This document shows, piece by piece, positions 33,537-42,433 of a stretch of 64,000 nucleotides of DNA. This stretch comes from Persicitalea sp963803495 (GTDB lineage: Bacteria > Bacteroidota > Bacteroidia > Cytophagales > Spirosomataceae): contig CAWDMP010000002.1 in the NCBI GenBank assembly GCA_963803495.1, forward strand, positions 3,038,001-3,102,000, read 5' to 3'. The translations under genes were made by a program, and so were the position numbers. Under the pieces are notes generated by a model. The model did no database searches. It worked only from the letters and a program-made list of their open reading frames with translations, and was not told where the DNA came from. How positions within the stretch are numbered: the stretch's first letter is position 1; the number at the start of each line of letters is the position of its first letter.

Positions 33537-34286
33537 TTATTGCCCAATAAACTCCGCCCAGAAATCGGGCGCGTAGCGTTCCCAGGCATGGCAACCGAAG
33601 GGCAGGGTGTGGTCGGTGAGGGCGTAGCTGGCGGCCGGGCTTTTTTCGAAGGCAAAACGCAGTGCCTGGGGCCATTTGGGGAGCTTAATAAAGGGCTTCA
33701 TGGGAATGAGCCGGGTAGCTTCGCGCGAGAAAAGCATGTCCTCATTGCCGCGCCAGGGCGGGTAAAAGCGGTTGTAGATTTTGAGGTACCTCAAAATACC
33801 CTCCACCCGCCGCAGCGACAACCCACCGTTGAGCACGACCCGCCGCGCCGACAACGCGCGGGCGTAGGCGGTGCTTTCGGTGGCGGACAGCGCATCGAAT
33901 TCCGTTGGATGCAGCGTGGGGGCACCGACGTAGTCCAGCCCCTGAGCGCACCAATAGGGTAGTTCGTCGCGGAACACAAAGGCATCGAGCTGATAGATCA
34001 GCACGTACTCGTAGGACCTGAAAGGCTGATAAAATTCTGGCGAAACGAGAAGCTTGTTGTAGCTGTCGGTACCGGTGAAGTAGTGATCGGGAAAGGACCG
34101 GGTCGTGAGCTTCGGAAACTCTTGCAGAAGCGCGCTCACTGCCAAACCCTCCGGCTTCACCAGTACGATCGGGTACTTGCCCAGCACGGCAACGCACTGC
34201 CGCAGCGAGAGCCGCTCGGTGGGGGTGAGGTCGGTGCGGTACAGCGGGATGAGTATCGCCACCGAGGGGGCGGGGAGTAGGTTCAT
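33537..34286 (-). CDS. DUF5672 family protein (glycosyltransferase-like)
   Basis: A 249-residue protein with the DUF5672 layout: SVAILIPLYRTDLTPTERLSLRQCVAVLGKYPIVLVKPEGL, FTGTDSYNKLLVSPEFYQPFRSYEYVLIYQLDAFVFRDELPYWCAQGLDYVGAP, where QLDAFVF serves as the DxD-like motif, then NGGLSLRRVEGILRYLK and NEDMLFSREA. Conserved NED and LNGGLSLR blocks suggest nucleotide-sugar binding. The ATG at 34284-34286 falls 4 bases after the GT2 stop, so the two are coupled. Probably both modify a surface glycan. Reaction unknown. Confidence 0.85.
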   Translation of the reverse strand: MNLLPAPSVAILIPLYRTDLTPTERLSLRQCVAVLGKYPIVLVKPEGLAVSALLQEFPKLTTRSFPDHYFTGTDSYNKLLVSPEFYQPFRSYEYVLIYQLDAFVFRDELPYWCAQGLDYVGAPTLHPTEFDALSATESTAYARALSARRVVLNGGLSLRRVEGILRYLKIYNRFYPPWRGNEDMLFSREATRLIPMKPFIKLPKWPQALRFAFEKSPAASYALTDHTLPFGCHAWERYAPDFWAEFIGQ

Positions 34287-34290
34287 GGCG

Positions 34291-35268
34291 TTATTCAAAA
34301 AGATCGCCCAGCGCGGGTAGCCACCAGTCGTCGCTGCTGAACTTGTAGCGGCCCGCCGTCACCTCCGTCAGCACGGGTACCACCCGCAGCAGCCGACTGT
34401 CGGCCAGTGCCGCCCGCCGCCGAAAGTGGCGGTAGCGCTGGTGCAGCTTTATAAGTTTTTCCTCGGGTACGTTCGACGTTTTGCGCAGCAAATCCCACAT
34501 TTTTTTAGCGTTCTCTGCCTTGTCCCTGATAGGCTCGAGCTTCTCGTTTCGATCGCGCCGCAGGCGGTCCCTCATGCGCACGGGCTCGGCCTGCGCCCCA
34601 AAGCCGACCTGCTGGCTGCTGTGCAGCCGGTACGAAATCAGCGGCTCGGCGATGAAGTCGATTTTGTCTTCCACGCTGAGCGCCAGCGCAATCCAGGCAT
34701 CGTGAATCAGCTTGGGTACGTGGGTGGGGAAAGGCGTGAGCCGCGTCAGGCACGAGCGCCGCAGGGCCAGGGTGGCCCCCGTCACCACGAAACCCCCGAA
34801 CAGAATTTCGTGCGCGCCGCCCGACTGCCAGCGCTTTTGGTGCTGGGGCGTAAATTCTATCTCCTGCCAAATCGTGGTACCCGTGGGCTGCGAATCGTCG
34901 TCGATCGTGACAGCATCGGAAAAGACCGCGTCGATGTCGGGGTGTTCCCGAAGGTAGGCGCTTTGCTTCGCTACCTTGTCAGAATGCCAAAGATCGTCCT
35001 GATCGCAGCAGAAAAGGAGGTCGCCCCGGCAGAGCAAAAGGCACTTCTCAAAATTTTTGGTCGAGCCAAGATTGGTTTCATTCTCAAAAATCCTGACGTC
35101 GAAGGGGGCCGTTTCGGCAAATCGGCGCAGCAGCGGCAGCGTGCCGTCGCTCGACCCGTCGTCGCAGACTACGATCTCGTCGACCGCGACTGATTGCCGT
35201 AGGATGCTTTCCAGTTGTTGTAGTAAGTACTTTTCTCCGTTGTAAGTACAGAGCGCTACTGAAATCAT
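34291..35268 (-). CDS. family 2 glycosyltransferase
   Basis: A 325-residue GT-A-fold enzyme of the rhamnosyltransferase-like type. The N-terminal nucleotide-binding segment ISVALCTYNGEKYLLQQLESILRQSVAVDEIVVCDDGSSDGTLPLLRRF and the metal-binding DxD in LFCCDQDDLWHSDKV (about 92-95) are intact. The acceptor region includes KLIHDAWIALALSVEDKIDFIAEPLISYRLHSSQQVG. It transfers an activated sugar to a glycan or lipid acceptor in the cytoplasm; identity unknown. First gene of a two-gene operon with the DUF5672 gene. Confidence 0.92.
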   Translation of the reverse strand: MISVALCTYNGEKYLLQQLESILRQSVAVDEIVVCDDGSSDGTLPLLRRFAETAPFDVRIFENETNLGSTKNFEKCLLLCRGDLLFCCDQDDLWHSDKVAKQSAYLREHPDIDAVFSDAVTIDDDSQPTGTTIWQEIEFTPQHQKRWQSGGAHEILFGGFVVTGATLALRRSCLTRLTPFPTHVPKLIHDAWIALALSVEDKIDFIAEPLISYRLHSSQQVGFGAQAEPVRMRDRLRRDRNEKLEPIRDKAENAKKMWDLLRKTSNVPEEKLIKLHQRYRHFRRRAALADSRLLRVVPVLTEVTAGRYKFSSDDWWLPALGDLFE

Positions 35269-35370
35269 TTTAGGTTAAAAACTTGAATTGAGGTAGAGGT
35301 GTATAGTAAAACCATTTTTAATGTAATAGGAAGCGTCGTTGGGAAATTTCGAGCGGTAAAATTACTACGT

Positions 35371-35402
35371 TTTTGGTTAGCGTCCGGTTTTCGCTAGATT
35401 TG
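35371..35402 (+). promoter_or_regulatory. Bacteroidota-type promoter for the 35468 operon
   Basis: TTTTG (35371-35375), exactly 19 bases, TAGATTTG (35395-35402), 65 bases before the ATG. This is the best promoter match in the window. Confidence 0.75.
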
Positions 35403-35467
35403 TTTCGTGCCAGGCATTACATTCCACGCCCAAGATCAATCAGCCAGCATCCACCTAATAAAACTAC

Positions 35468-36016
35468 ATGGCACTATCCCCGCCACTCAAAAAAGCCATT
35501 CTGGAAATGCCGGAAAAGGAGCGAAACAAACTGCTGCTCCGGCTCGTAAACAAAGACAAGGTACTGGTCGACCGGCTGCATTTCGAGCTCATCGAGGATG
35601 CCGCCACGCTGCCCGAACGGCGGGCGGCCATCAAAAACGAGATCGGGCGCGTGGCCGCCATGAGCCAGCACTCGGCGGGCTGGATCATGATGGACATGCG
35701 CTCGCTGAGCGGCGACATCACCCGGCATGTCAAAATCACCAAGGACAAGTACGGCGAGATCGAGCTGAACGTGACTTTGTTGAATTCTTTTCTGGAAAAA
35801 CACCCCAAGCAACTACAAAACCATACCGGTCGGTCGGATAAGTGTGCGCTCTACATTGCCAAGAAAGCCGAGTCCACGCTCAAACTGCTGGCTAAGCTCG
35901 ACGAAGACTACTACGTAGATTTTGAGACGGAGGTCAACAAACTCCTGCAATTCGTGCACACCATGTGTCCCAGGCCCCACGCCCAGCGGATGAACCTACC
36001 CAAAGACTGGCCCTGA
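35468..36016 (+). CDS. conserved-looking hypothetical protein, 182 residues
   Basis: I do not recognise this family. The protein is charged and mostly helical: MALSPPLKKAILEMPEKERNKLLLRLVNKDKVLVDRLHFELIED, then a segment rich in conserved-type residues (HSAGWIMMDMRSLSGDITRHVKITKDKYGEIELNVTLLNSFLE) and a C-terminal helical pair (LKLLAKLDEDYYVDFETEVNKLLQFVHTMCPRPHAQRMNLP). No signal peptide or membrane segment; likely cytoplasmic. It has the best promoter in the window and sits 15 bases upstream of the isochorismatase-like gene, so both are probably co-transcribed. Confidence 0.6.
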   Translation: MALSPPLKKAILEMPEKERNKLLLRLVNKDKVLVDRLHFELIEDAATLPERRAAIKNEIGRVAAMSQHSAGWIMMDMRSLSGDITRHVKITKDKYGEIELNVTLLNSFLEKHPKQLQNHTGRSDKCALYIAKKAESTLKLLAKLDEDYYVDFETEVNKLLQFVHTMCPRPHAQRMNLPKDWP

Positions 36017-36031
36017 CCCACGCTTGAAATT

Positions 36032-36829
36032 ATGAAGGATAGCCCTGTCATCACGCTGCTGATCATCGACGCGCAGTTCGATTTCTGCTCACCCGAGGGT
36101 ACCCTCTTCGTACCCGGTGCGGCCGAGGATATAACGCGACTCGTAACCCTCATCGATCGGTCGGTCGAGTACCTCAGCCGCATCGTCGCCACGCTCGACA
36201 CGCATCAGGTACTCGACATCGCCCATCCGGGTTTTTGGGCCGACAAGCAAGGGCAGCACCCCGCACCTTTTACGCCCATCAGCTACGCCGAGGTGCAAGC
36301 CGGTACCTGGCGGCCGTTGTACTCGGCCGACTACGCCCGGGATTACGTGCGGGAACTGGAAGCGCAAGGCGAGTTTCAGCATTTCATTTGGCCAGAACAC
36401 TGCCTGGCTGGTACGCGCGGCGCGGCGCTGGTCGATCCGCTGGCGCGTAGCCTGGCGGCCTGGTCGCGGCGAACGGGACGCAATTACCAAACCGTAGTGA
36501 AGGGCGAGCACCCGCTGGCCGAGCACTTCGGTGTGTTTCGCGCCCAGGTACCCGTGCCGGGCGTCGCCAAAACCGAACTGAACCAGCCGCTGCTCGACGA
36601 ACTGGCCGAGGCCGACCAAATTTGGCTGGCGGGTGAGGCGCGCTCGCACTGCGTGGCGACCAGCCTGCACCAGATTTTGCGCTTCGCCCCCAACCTCGTG
36701 CCCAAGGTGTCGCTGCTCACCGATTGCACTTCCGACGTGACGGGTATGGGGTATCTGGCCGAGCCGATTTACGCCGAAGCCCGCGCCGCCGGGGTACGTT
36801 TCGTCACCGCCGACGCGCTGCGTTTCTAG
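36032..36829 (+). CDS. isochorismatase-family cysteine hydrolase (nicotinamidase-like)
   Basis: A 265-residue enzyme with the catalytic triad of the family: Asp13 in LLIIDAQFDFCSPEG, Lys in QTVVKGEHPLAEHFGVF and Cys in LAGEARSHCVATSLHQIL. The Asp/His metal-site segment TLDTHQVLDIAHPGFW with WPEHCLAGTRGA is the nicotinamidase type. It is longer than PncA (about 210) because of an insertion after the first strand. It therefore probably hydrolyses an amide such as nicotinamide, though the substrate is not certain. Second gene of an operon with the unknown protein at 35468. Confidence 0.85.
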   Translation: MKDSPVITLLIIDAQFDFCSPEGTLFVPGAAEDITRLVTLIDRSVEYLSRIVATLDTHQVLDIAHPGFWADKQGQHPAPFTPISYAEVQAGTWRPLYSADYARDYVRELEAQGEFQHFIWPEHCLAGTRGAALVDPLARSLAAWSRRTGRNYQTVVKGEHPLAEHFGVFRAQVPVPGVAKTELNQPLLDELAEADQIWLAGEARSHCVATSLHQILRFAPNLVPKVSLLTDCTSDVTGMGYLAEPIYAEARAAGVRFVTADALRF

Positions 36830-36878
36830 GTTATGAACGGCGGGCAGGATATATTTAAAAATATAAAACGACATACCC

Positions 36879-37634
36879 ATGAACAGATTTGAAGAACAGG
36901 TAGTCCTTATCACCGGCGCAGGTTCAGGCATTGGTCGGGGCGCGGCCCGGGCCTTTGCCGCCGAGGGCGCGCGCGTGGTCGTGTCCGACGTCGACGAAGC
37001 CAGTGGCCGCGCGACCGTCGCAATGCTACCGCCGGAGCGGGCGGTCTTTGTACCCTGCGACGTAGCCGACGCGGCTCAGGTACACGACCTGGTGCACCAA
37101 ACGGTCAGTCATTTTGGCCGGTTGGACATCGGGATCAACAATGCGGGGGTCGGGGGCGATATTGCCAAGCTGGGCGACGTCACGATGGATGACTACCGGA
37201 AGGTGATGGGGATCAATCTGGATGGGGTGTTTTTTGGAATGCAGGCCCAAATCAAGCAGATGCTGACCCAGGAAAGCGGCTGCTGCATCGTGAACGTGGC
37301 CTCGGTGGCGGGCCTGCGCGCCATGCCCGGCAGCGCGGCCTACACCGCCAGCAAGCACGCCGTGGTGGGCCTCACCAAAGTGGCCGCAATGGAGTACGCC
37401 CGCAAAAACATCCGCATCAATGCGGTTTGCCCGGCCTTCACCCATTCCGGCATGGTCGACCGCTTGTTCGACCTCATGCCTGAGTACGAGGAAAAGCTCC
37501 TGAAAGGTATTCCGGTGGGTCGCTACGGCGAGCCAGCGGACATCGCGCTGGCCATGCTGTGGCTCTGCGATCCCGCCAATTCGTTCGTGACGGGCCTGGC
37601 CCTGCCGCTGGACGGAGGCATGATGGCCAGCTAG
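36879..37634 (+). CDS. short-chain dehydrogenase/reductase (glucose 1-dehydrogenase-like)
   Basis: A classical 251-residue SDR. Cofactor motif ITGAGSGIGRGAARAFA (11-27), acidic Asp in VVSDVDEASGR that favours NAD, NNAGVGGDIAKLG, catalytic Ser in VASVAGLRAMPGSAAYTASKHAVVG with Tyr-x-x-x-Lys, and the C-terminal SFVTGLALPLDGGMMAS. Substrate unknown. It starts 50 bases after the isochorismatase-like gene on the same strand and may be part of that operon. Confidence 0.9.
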   Translation: MNRFEEQVVLITGAGSGIGRGAARAFAAEGARVVVSDVDEASGRATVAMLPPERAVFVPCDVADAAQVHDLVHQTVSHFGRLDIGINNAGVGGDIAKLGDVTMDDYRKVMGINLDGVFFGMQAQIKQMLTQESGCCIVNVASVAGLRAMPGSAAYTASKHAVVGLTKVAAMEYARKNIRINAVCPAFTHSGMVDRLFDLMPEYEEKLLKGIPVGRYGEPADIALAMLWLCDPANSFVTGLALPLDGGMMAS

Positions 37635-37760
37635 CATCGAGTGAAAAATGAAAATCAATAGGCTGACATTCAAAAAGATTTTGCGTATCTTTTAAAAAGT
37701 TTCGACTTTTGTGGTAACATTTTGGGTAGAATCAATATTACCCACCCAACCTTGCAGCTT

Positions 37761-39080
37761 ATGCGCCTATCTACTTTTTTTCAAAAGACTTTCCTCTGTC
37801 GCCAAATTTTCGTTGGTGCTCTTTGCCGTCGTGATTGCCACCCATAGCTACGGGCAGCGAACCTACCTCGAGCAAAATTTTTCTGCCCCCGGGCGCTATA
37901 CCTCGACCAGCCCCAACGCCACTCAGTTCGACACGATCTACGCGCAAGGCAGCGCTACGCTGCGTCTGGTGCCAAGTCAGGGATACGTGGAGTTCGAGCG
38001 CTCCAGTGCCTCCGGAGGCGGTAGCGGCCGCATTGTGCGCTCTACCGATTTTTCGCCGATTCCCTCCACGATGCACTACCAGGTGCGGGTGACGGTACCA
38101 CAGACCAGCTCGATGACGACCAATGTGGCTACCTTCAACGTGGGGCAGAACTTGTCCCCTTCCAATAACGCACTGCCGCTCGATCAGAACATTTTTGCCA
38201 AGTTCTCGATAGGATTTCTCAGTGGGGGCAACGGGTATTACTTCCGCCGCACCGGAGCCAATACGGTCAACAGCGACTTTCAAAGCGGTTCGGTACTACT
38301 CACCTGGGTGATGAACAATCTGAGTGACCCATTGACCTACATCACGCCACTCGGCACCGCCGAAACGATTGCGCCGAAGTCCTTCGACCTTTGGGTGGAC
38401 AATGTTCGTTTTTTGAGAAATTCGCCCAGGGTGTCTGGCGGCGAGGTGGTCATGAGTGATATTTCTTTCCGCTTTTCAGACGGTGTCGGCATCATCCGCC
38501 TGACGGACTTTCGCATCCGCGAAGTCGACGGTGTGCTGCCCGTTCAGCTTACTTATTTTAATGCCCAGGCCATCGGCGACCGCGTGGATCTCAACTGGGA
38601 AACGGCCTGGGAGCGCAACAGCCGCGAATTTGTGGTGGAGCGGAGCAACGACTTGAAGGAGTTCGGCGCCATCGGCCGCGTGGCGGCGGCAGGCGAAGCT
38701 GATGGCAAGCGTCAGTACACATTTACGGACGCCACGCCGCTGCCTGGCACCAACTACTACCGACTCCGGGCCGTGGATAAGGACGATACATTCGAGTACT
38801 CCAAGGTACGCGACGTCGTCGTGCGTCCCGACCAGCCCGTGCTTCTGCTGGCGGGGAATCCGACCAGCGGCGAGCGGATTCGCTTTCGTGCGCTGTCCAT
38901 CGACCCGGCTGCCCTGAAGCTCTCCACGGTCTTAGGCCAAGACATCAACTTCCGTCTCGACCAGAACAGCGACGGCTACACCGAAATGATCCCGCACTCG
39001 GCGCTCGCGCCCGGCTCTGTACATTCTTTCGGTCGAGCAGGATGGCTTTCGGCAGTACACTCAAGGTACTTGTGCAGTAA
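37761..39080 (+). CDS. secreted T9SS type A cargo protein; three frameshifts as written
   Basis: About 438 residues once repaired. N-terminus: reading the seven-T run at 37775-37781 as six gives the signal peptide MRLSTFFKRLSSVAKFSLVLFAVVIATHSYGQ. Central part: a beta-rich lamin-type or jelly-roll domain (QGYVEFERSSASGGGSGRIVRSTDFSPIP...), then a fibronectin-like region (LTYFNAQAIGDRVDLNWETAWERNSREFVVERSND...YYRLRAVDKDDTFEYSKV). C-terminus: removing one base near 39015 and one near 39060 gives GLYILSVEQDGFRQYTKVLVQ, a standard type A sorting tail. Without these repairs the frame runs on to 39333 with no family resemblance. Surface or secreted; function unknown. Confidence 0.78.
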
Positions 39081-39154
39081 TTTGCCGAAGTACCTGATCT
39101 CACTAGTTCCGACTGGCTGGTTGCAATATTGGGGCAATAGCAAAATTCAACGTT

Positions 39155-40361
39155 GTGAAGAAAGGAAAGTGGGCCACCTGGGTGGCCATCATTACGCTGT
39201 CGGTTGTGGCTTGCGACCGTACCCAACACAGCAAAATCAAGCAGGCCAACGACTGGTACACCGAGTGCGTGGGCACACCGCTCACGGCCAAAGAGGAAGC
39301 CAAAGTCCGGCAGCAAATCAATGCCAGCGATAAAGTGGCTGAGATCGCGGAAATTTTCCGCAAGAAGCGACTGGCGGGTTTCAACGGCAACGTACTCATC
39401 GCGCAGAAGGGAGTGGTACTCTACGAAAAGTCGTTTGGTTACGCCCATCTCAAAGAAAAAGACAGCCTCCGCGTCGACCACGCGTTTCAACTCGCTTCCC
39501 TGTCCAAGCCCTTTACCGCCGTGGCGGTCCTCAAACTCTATGAGGCCAATAAGCTTGATCTGCAAGACTCCATCCAGCATTTTTTTCCTGATTTTCCTTA
39601 CCACAACGTCACGATTCAGGAATTGCTGAGCCACCGCAGTGGGTTACCCAACTACACCTATGCCTTTATGGACAGTGTGCGCCACGGGCAGAAGTACCCG
39701 CCCAACACTACGGTGATGCACTGGTTTGCGGCCGTGAAGCCCACGCCGACGCGCTACGGGTACCCGGGGCGTTCGTTCAGTTATAGCAACACCAACTACC
39801 TGGTACTGGCGGCGATCGTCGAGAAGGTGTCGGGCGTTTCGTTCGAGCAGTACCTACGCAAGCACATCTTCGTGCCGTTGGGGATGAAGCATACGTTCTT
39901 TCGTGACTGAGCTCGCCGATTCTACGCTGAGCTATCGCACCGCGGGCCACGAAAGGGGGGCACTGGTACCTAAGGACTACTACGACGGCGTAGTGGGTGA
40001 CAAAGGACTGTGCTCCACAACGGGCGACCTCTACCGATTTTACAAAGGATTGATGGCCAATTGTTTGTTGAGTAAAAAGACCATGAATGAAATGCTATCG
40101 CCACGTAGCTTCGAGCGTCCGGGCTTCAAAAACTACGGCTACGGCTTCCGGCTGCACCTCGACGAGCAGGAAAACCCCCGCTATATATACCACGGCGGCT
40201 GGTGGAAAGGCTACAATACCATGATGTGGATGAGTCGGGAAGACGACTTTGTGATTATCGTGCTCGGCAACTCTTACAACCGCTCGGTTTACCAGATCAA
40301 AGAGCTGATCGACATTCTGCACGGCCAGGTCCAATCCGATGACGTGGAGGACGACCTGTAA
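39155..40361 (+). CDS. serine hydrolase, class C beta-lactamase-like lipoprotein; one frameshift as written
   Basis: About 400 residues. The N-terminal lipoprotein signal (MKKGKWATWVAIITLSVVACD, Cys at 20) is followed by the beta-lactamase/esterase fold. The nucleophile Ser-x-x-Lys lies in FQLASLSKPFTAVA, Tyr-x-Asn in SFSYSNTNYLVLAAIVE and the C-terminal HGG in YIYHGGWWKGYNTMMWMS. The frame breaks at 39900-39902; removing one base joins LGMKHTF(F) to VTELADSTLSYRTAG. Probable role: periplasmic hydrolysis of a D-Ala peptide or ester; true beta-lactamase activity cannot be assumed. Confidence 0.87.
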
Positions 40362-40428
40362 AAACCCAAATTTGAATTCGAGCCCGAATTGAGGATATTT
40401 GCCGAGCCAAATTCTCCAACTTCGGTTC

Positions 40429-42429
40429 ATGCCCCTCGTTTCCCCTTCCTTCTCTGCGCTTTACCTGCTGGCTTTGCCGTTGCTGGCAGCTATTGGCATT
40501 GGCCTGGTGGGCAAGCGTCTGGACAATATGGTGGGTTGGGTAGCCTCAATCGTGACCTTGGTAGGGCTGTTGTACACCGCCCTCTTTTCATCGCCTGATC
40601 CTGTTCAGCTTTTCCGCCAAGAGTGGGCGACGCTAGGCGAGTACAGTCTGTACCTCTCATTCCGGCTCGACTACCTGAGCTGGCTTATGCTACTGCTGGT
40701 GCATTTCGTGGCGCTGCTCGTGCAGCTGTACTCCGTGGCCTATATGCAGAACGACCCGGCGCGGGCGCGGTACTTTGCTTTCATTCAGTTGTTTATATTT
40801 TCGATGCTGGGTATCGTGCTGGCGGGTAGCTTGCTGGTGATGTATGTTTTCTGGGAGTTGGTGGGGCTGTCATCCTACCTGCTCATCGGATTTTGGTACC
40901 ACCGGCCTCGCGCTGCCTGGGCTGCCAAAAAAGCCTTCGTCCTCAACCGCATCGGCGATGCCACCTTTCTTTCCGGCATCCTGCTCTTGCTGTACCTGAC
41001 CGGCACCACCGATTTTGCCGAGCTTTTTTCGACTCCTTCCATAGTACAAAGCATCGACGAACCCCTCCTGACCGTGACCTGCCTGTTACTCTTTGGCGGG
41101 TGCGTGGGCAAGTCGGCGCAGTTTCCGCTGTCGGACTGGCTACCCGACGCGATGGAAGGCCCCACGCCCGTTTCGGCGCTTATCCATGCGGCCACGATGG
41201 TGGCGGCGGGCATTTTCCTGTTGGCGCGCATCGCCTTTTTGCTCACGCCCACGGCGCAGCTGGTCATCGCGATTATCGGTACCATCACTATGCTGCACGG
41301 AGCATGGCGGGCCATGTCGGCCTGGGACATCAAGCGGCTGCTGGCCTATTCCACGATTTCGCAGCTCGGCCTGATGGTACTGGCGGTGGGCGTCGGGAGC
41401 TGGCAGGTAGCGCTGTTTCATTTGTTCACGCACGCCTTCTTCAAGGCGGGACTTTTTCTGTCGGCGGGGTCGGTGATTCACGCGCTGCACAGCCATGACC
41501 CATTTTTTGACGCACAGAATATGCGCAACATGGGGGGCTTGCGGACGGTAATGCCGCGTACCTTCGCCTGCTTCGTGGTGTGCGCGGCGGCGTTGGCCGG
41601 ACTACCGCTGTTCTCCGGGTTTTTGTCCAAAGACGCCCTATTCGTGACCGCCTTCGCCCGAGCCGCTGAGGCCGGCGGCGTGTGGTACGTGTTCCCGATC
41701 GTGGCGATTGTCGCCGCCGGACTCACGGCCTACTATATGGTGCGGCAGGTGTGGTTGATATTCATGGGCACGAGCCGCTACGGCGCGGTACCCGACGTGC
41801 GGCCGCGGGAGTCGCCCGCGCTGATGTGGGGGCCGATGGCCGCGCTGGCGATGGGTTCGCTGTTCTTTTGGTTTTCGTACAGTCCGCTCGACGGCTTCGG
41901 CGGCTGGTTTTTGCGCAGTCTCGACTTCATTCCCAATGTTCACATTTCGTGGGTACCGTTGCTGTCGGTCATCGCGACGGGCCTGGCGCTCGGGCTGGTG
42001 TACCGGCAGCTGAGGCGGGTCGAAGGATTCTTCGAGAAAACGGTTTTTGAACGATACGCCGAGCGCAACCCCGGCTGGCGGCGTACTTACCAGCGCTTTC
42101 GCCCGCTGGCGGCGCATGACGAAGCCACGCAGCAGACGACGTTTTTTCTCGTCATATTTCAAAAAATTGCCCACGCCTGCGCCACGCTGGAACGGAAGGT
42201 GATCGACTTTTTGGTCGAGGCGGTGGCCCGCACCACCGTGGTGCTGGCGCACGTAGTCGGCTGGGCCGATCGCTTTTTGGTAGATGGCGGGGTAAAAGCG
42301 GTGGCGGGTACTGCGCGTGGGGCCGGGCAACTCGTGCGGGTTCTGCAAAACGGCAAAACCCAGTCTTATTTCCTGCTCACGTTTGTGGGTATGTTGTTGC
42401 TGTTGGTCTGGATGCTGTCGATTAATTAA
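40429..42429 (+). CDS. nuoL: NADH-quinone oxidoreductase subunit L-like proton pump subunit
   Basis: A polytopic proton-channel subunit of respiratory complex I, 666 residues, about 16 helices. The key ionisable residues are visible: Glu in TM5 (VMYVFWELVGLSSYLLIGFWY), Lys in TM7 (CVGKSAQFPLSDWLPDAMEGPTPVSALIHAATMVAAG) and the His/Lys in LFHLFTHAFFKAGLFLSAGSVIHAL. A C-terminal extension includes a long amphipathic stretch. The start is the ATG at 40429-40431 (MPLVSPSFSAL). nuoM follows after 4 bases, but no nuoK or nuoN is present, and no other nuo gene. Confidence 0.93.
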   Translation: MPLVSPSFSALYLLALPLLAAIGIGLVGKRLDNMVGWVASIVTLVGLLYTALFSSPDPVQLFRQEWATLGEYSLYLSFRLDYLSWLMLLLVHFVALLVQLYSVAYMQNDPARARYFAFIQLFIFSMLGIVLAGSLLVMYVFWELVGLSSYLLIGFWYHRPRAAWAAKKAFVLNRIGDATFLSGILLLLYLTGTTDFAELFSTPSIVQSIDEPLLTVTCLLLFGGCVGKSAQFPLSDWLPDAMEGPTPVSALIHAATMVAAGIFLLARIAFLLTPTAQLVIAIIGTITMLHGAWRAMSAWDIKRLLAYSTISQLGLMVLAVGVGSWQVALFHLFTHAFFKAGLFLSAGSVIHALHSHDPFFDAQNMRNMGGLRTVMPRTFACFVVCAAALAGLPLFSGFLSKDALFVTAFARAAEAGGVWYVFPIVAIVAAGLTAYYMVRQVWLIFMGTSRYGAVPDVRPRESPALMWGPMAALAMGSLFFWFSYSPLDGFGGWFLRSLDFIPNVHISWVPLLSVIATGLALGLVYRQLRRVEGFFEKTVFERYAERNPGWRRTYQRFRPLAAHDEATQQTTFFLVIFQKIAHACATLERKVIDFLVEAVARTTVVLAHVVGWADRFLVDGGVKAVAGTARGAGQLVRVLQNGKTQSYFLLTFVGMLLLLVWMLSIN

Positions 42430-42433
42430 GAAC

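Noticed and set aside
39081..39333. Extension of the T9SS protein beyond 39080
   Set aside because: After repairing the two C-terminal insertions the frame ends in a standard sorting tail; the downstream residues overlap the beta-lactamase-like gene in another frame.
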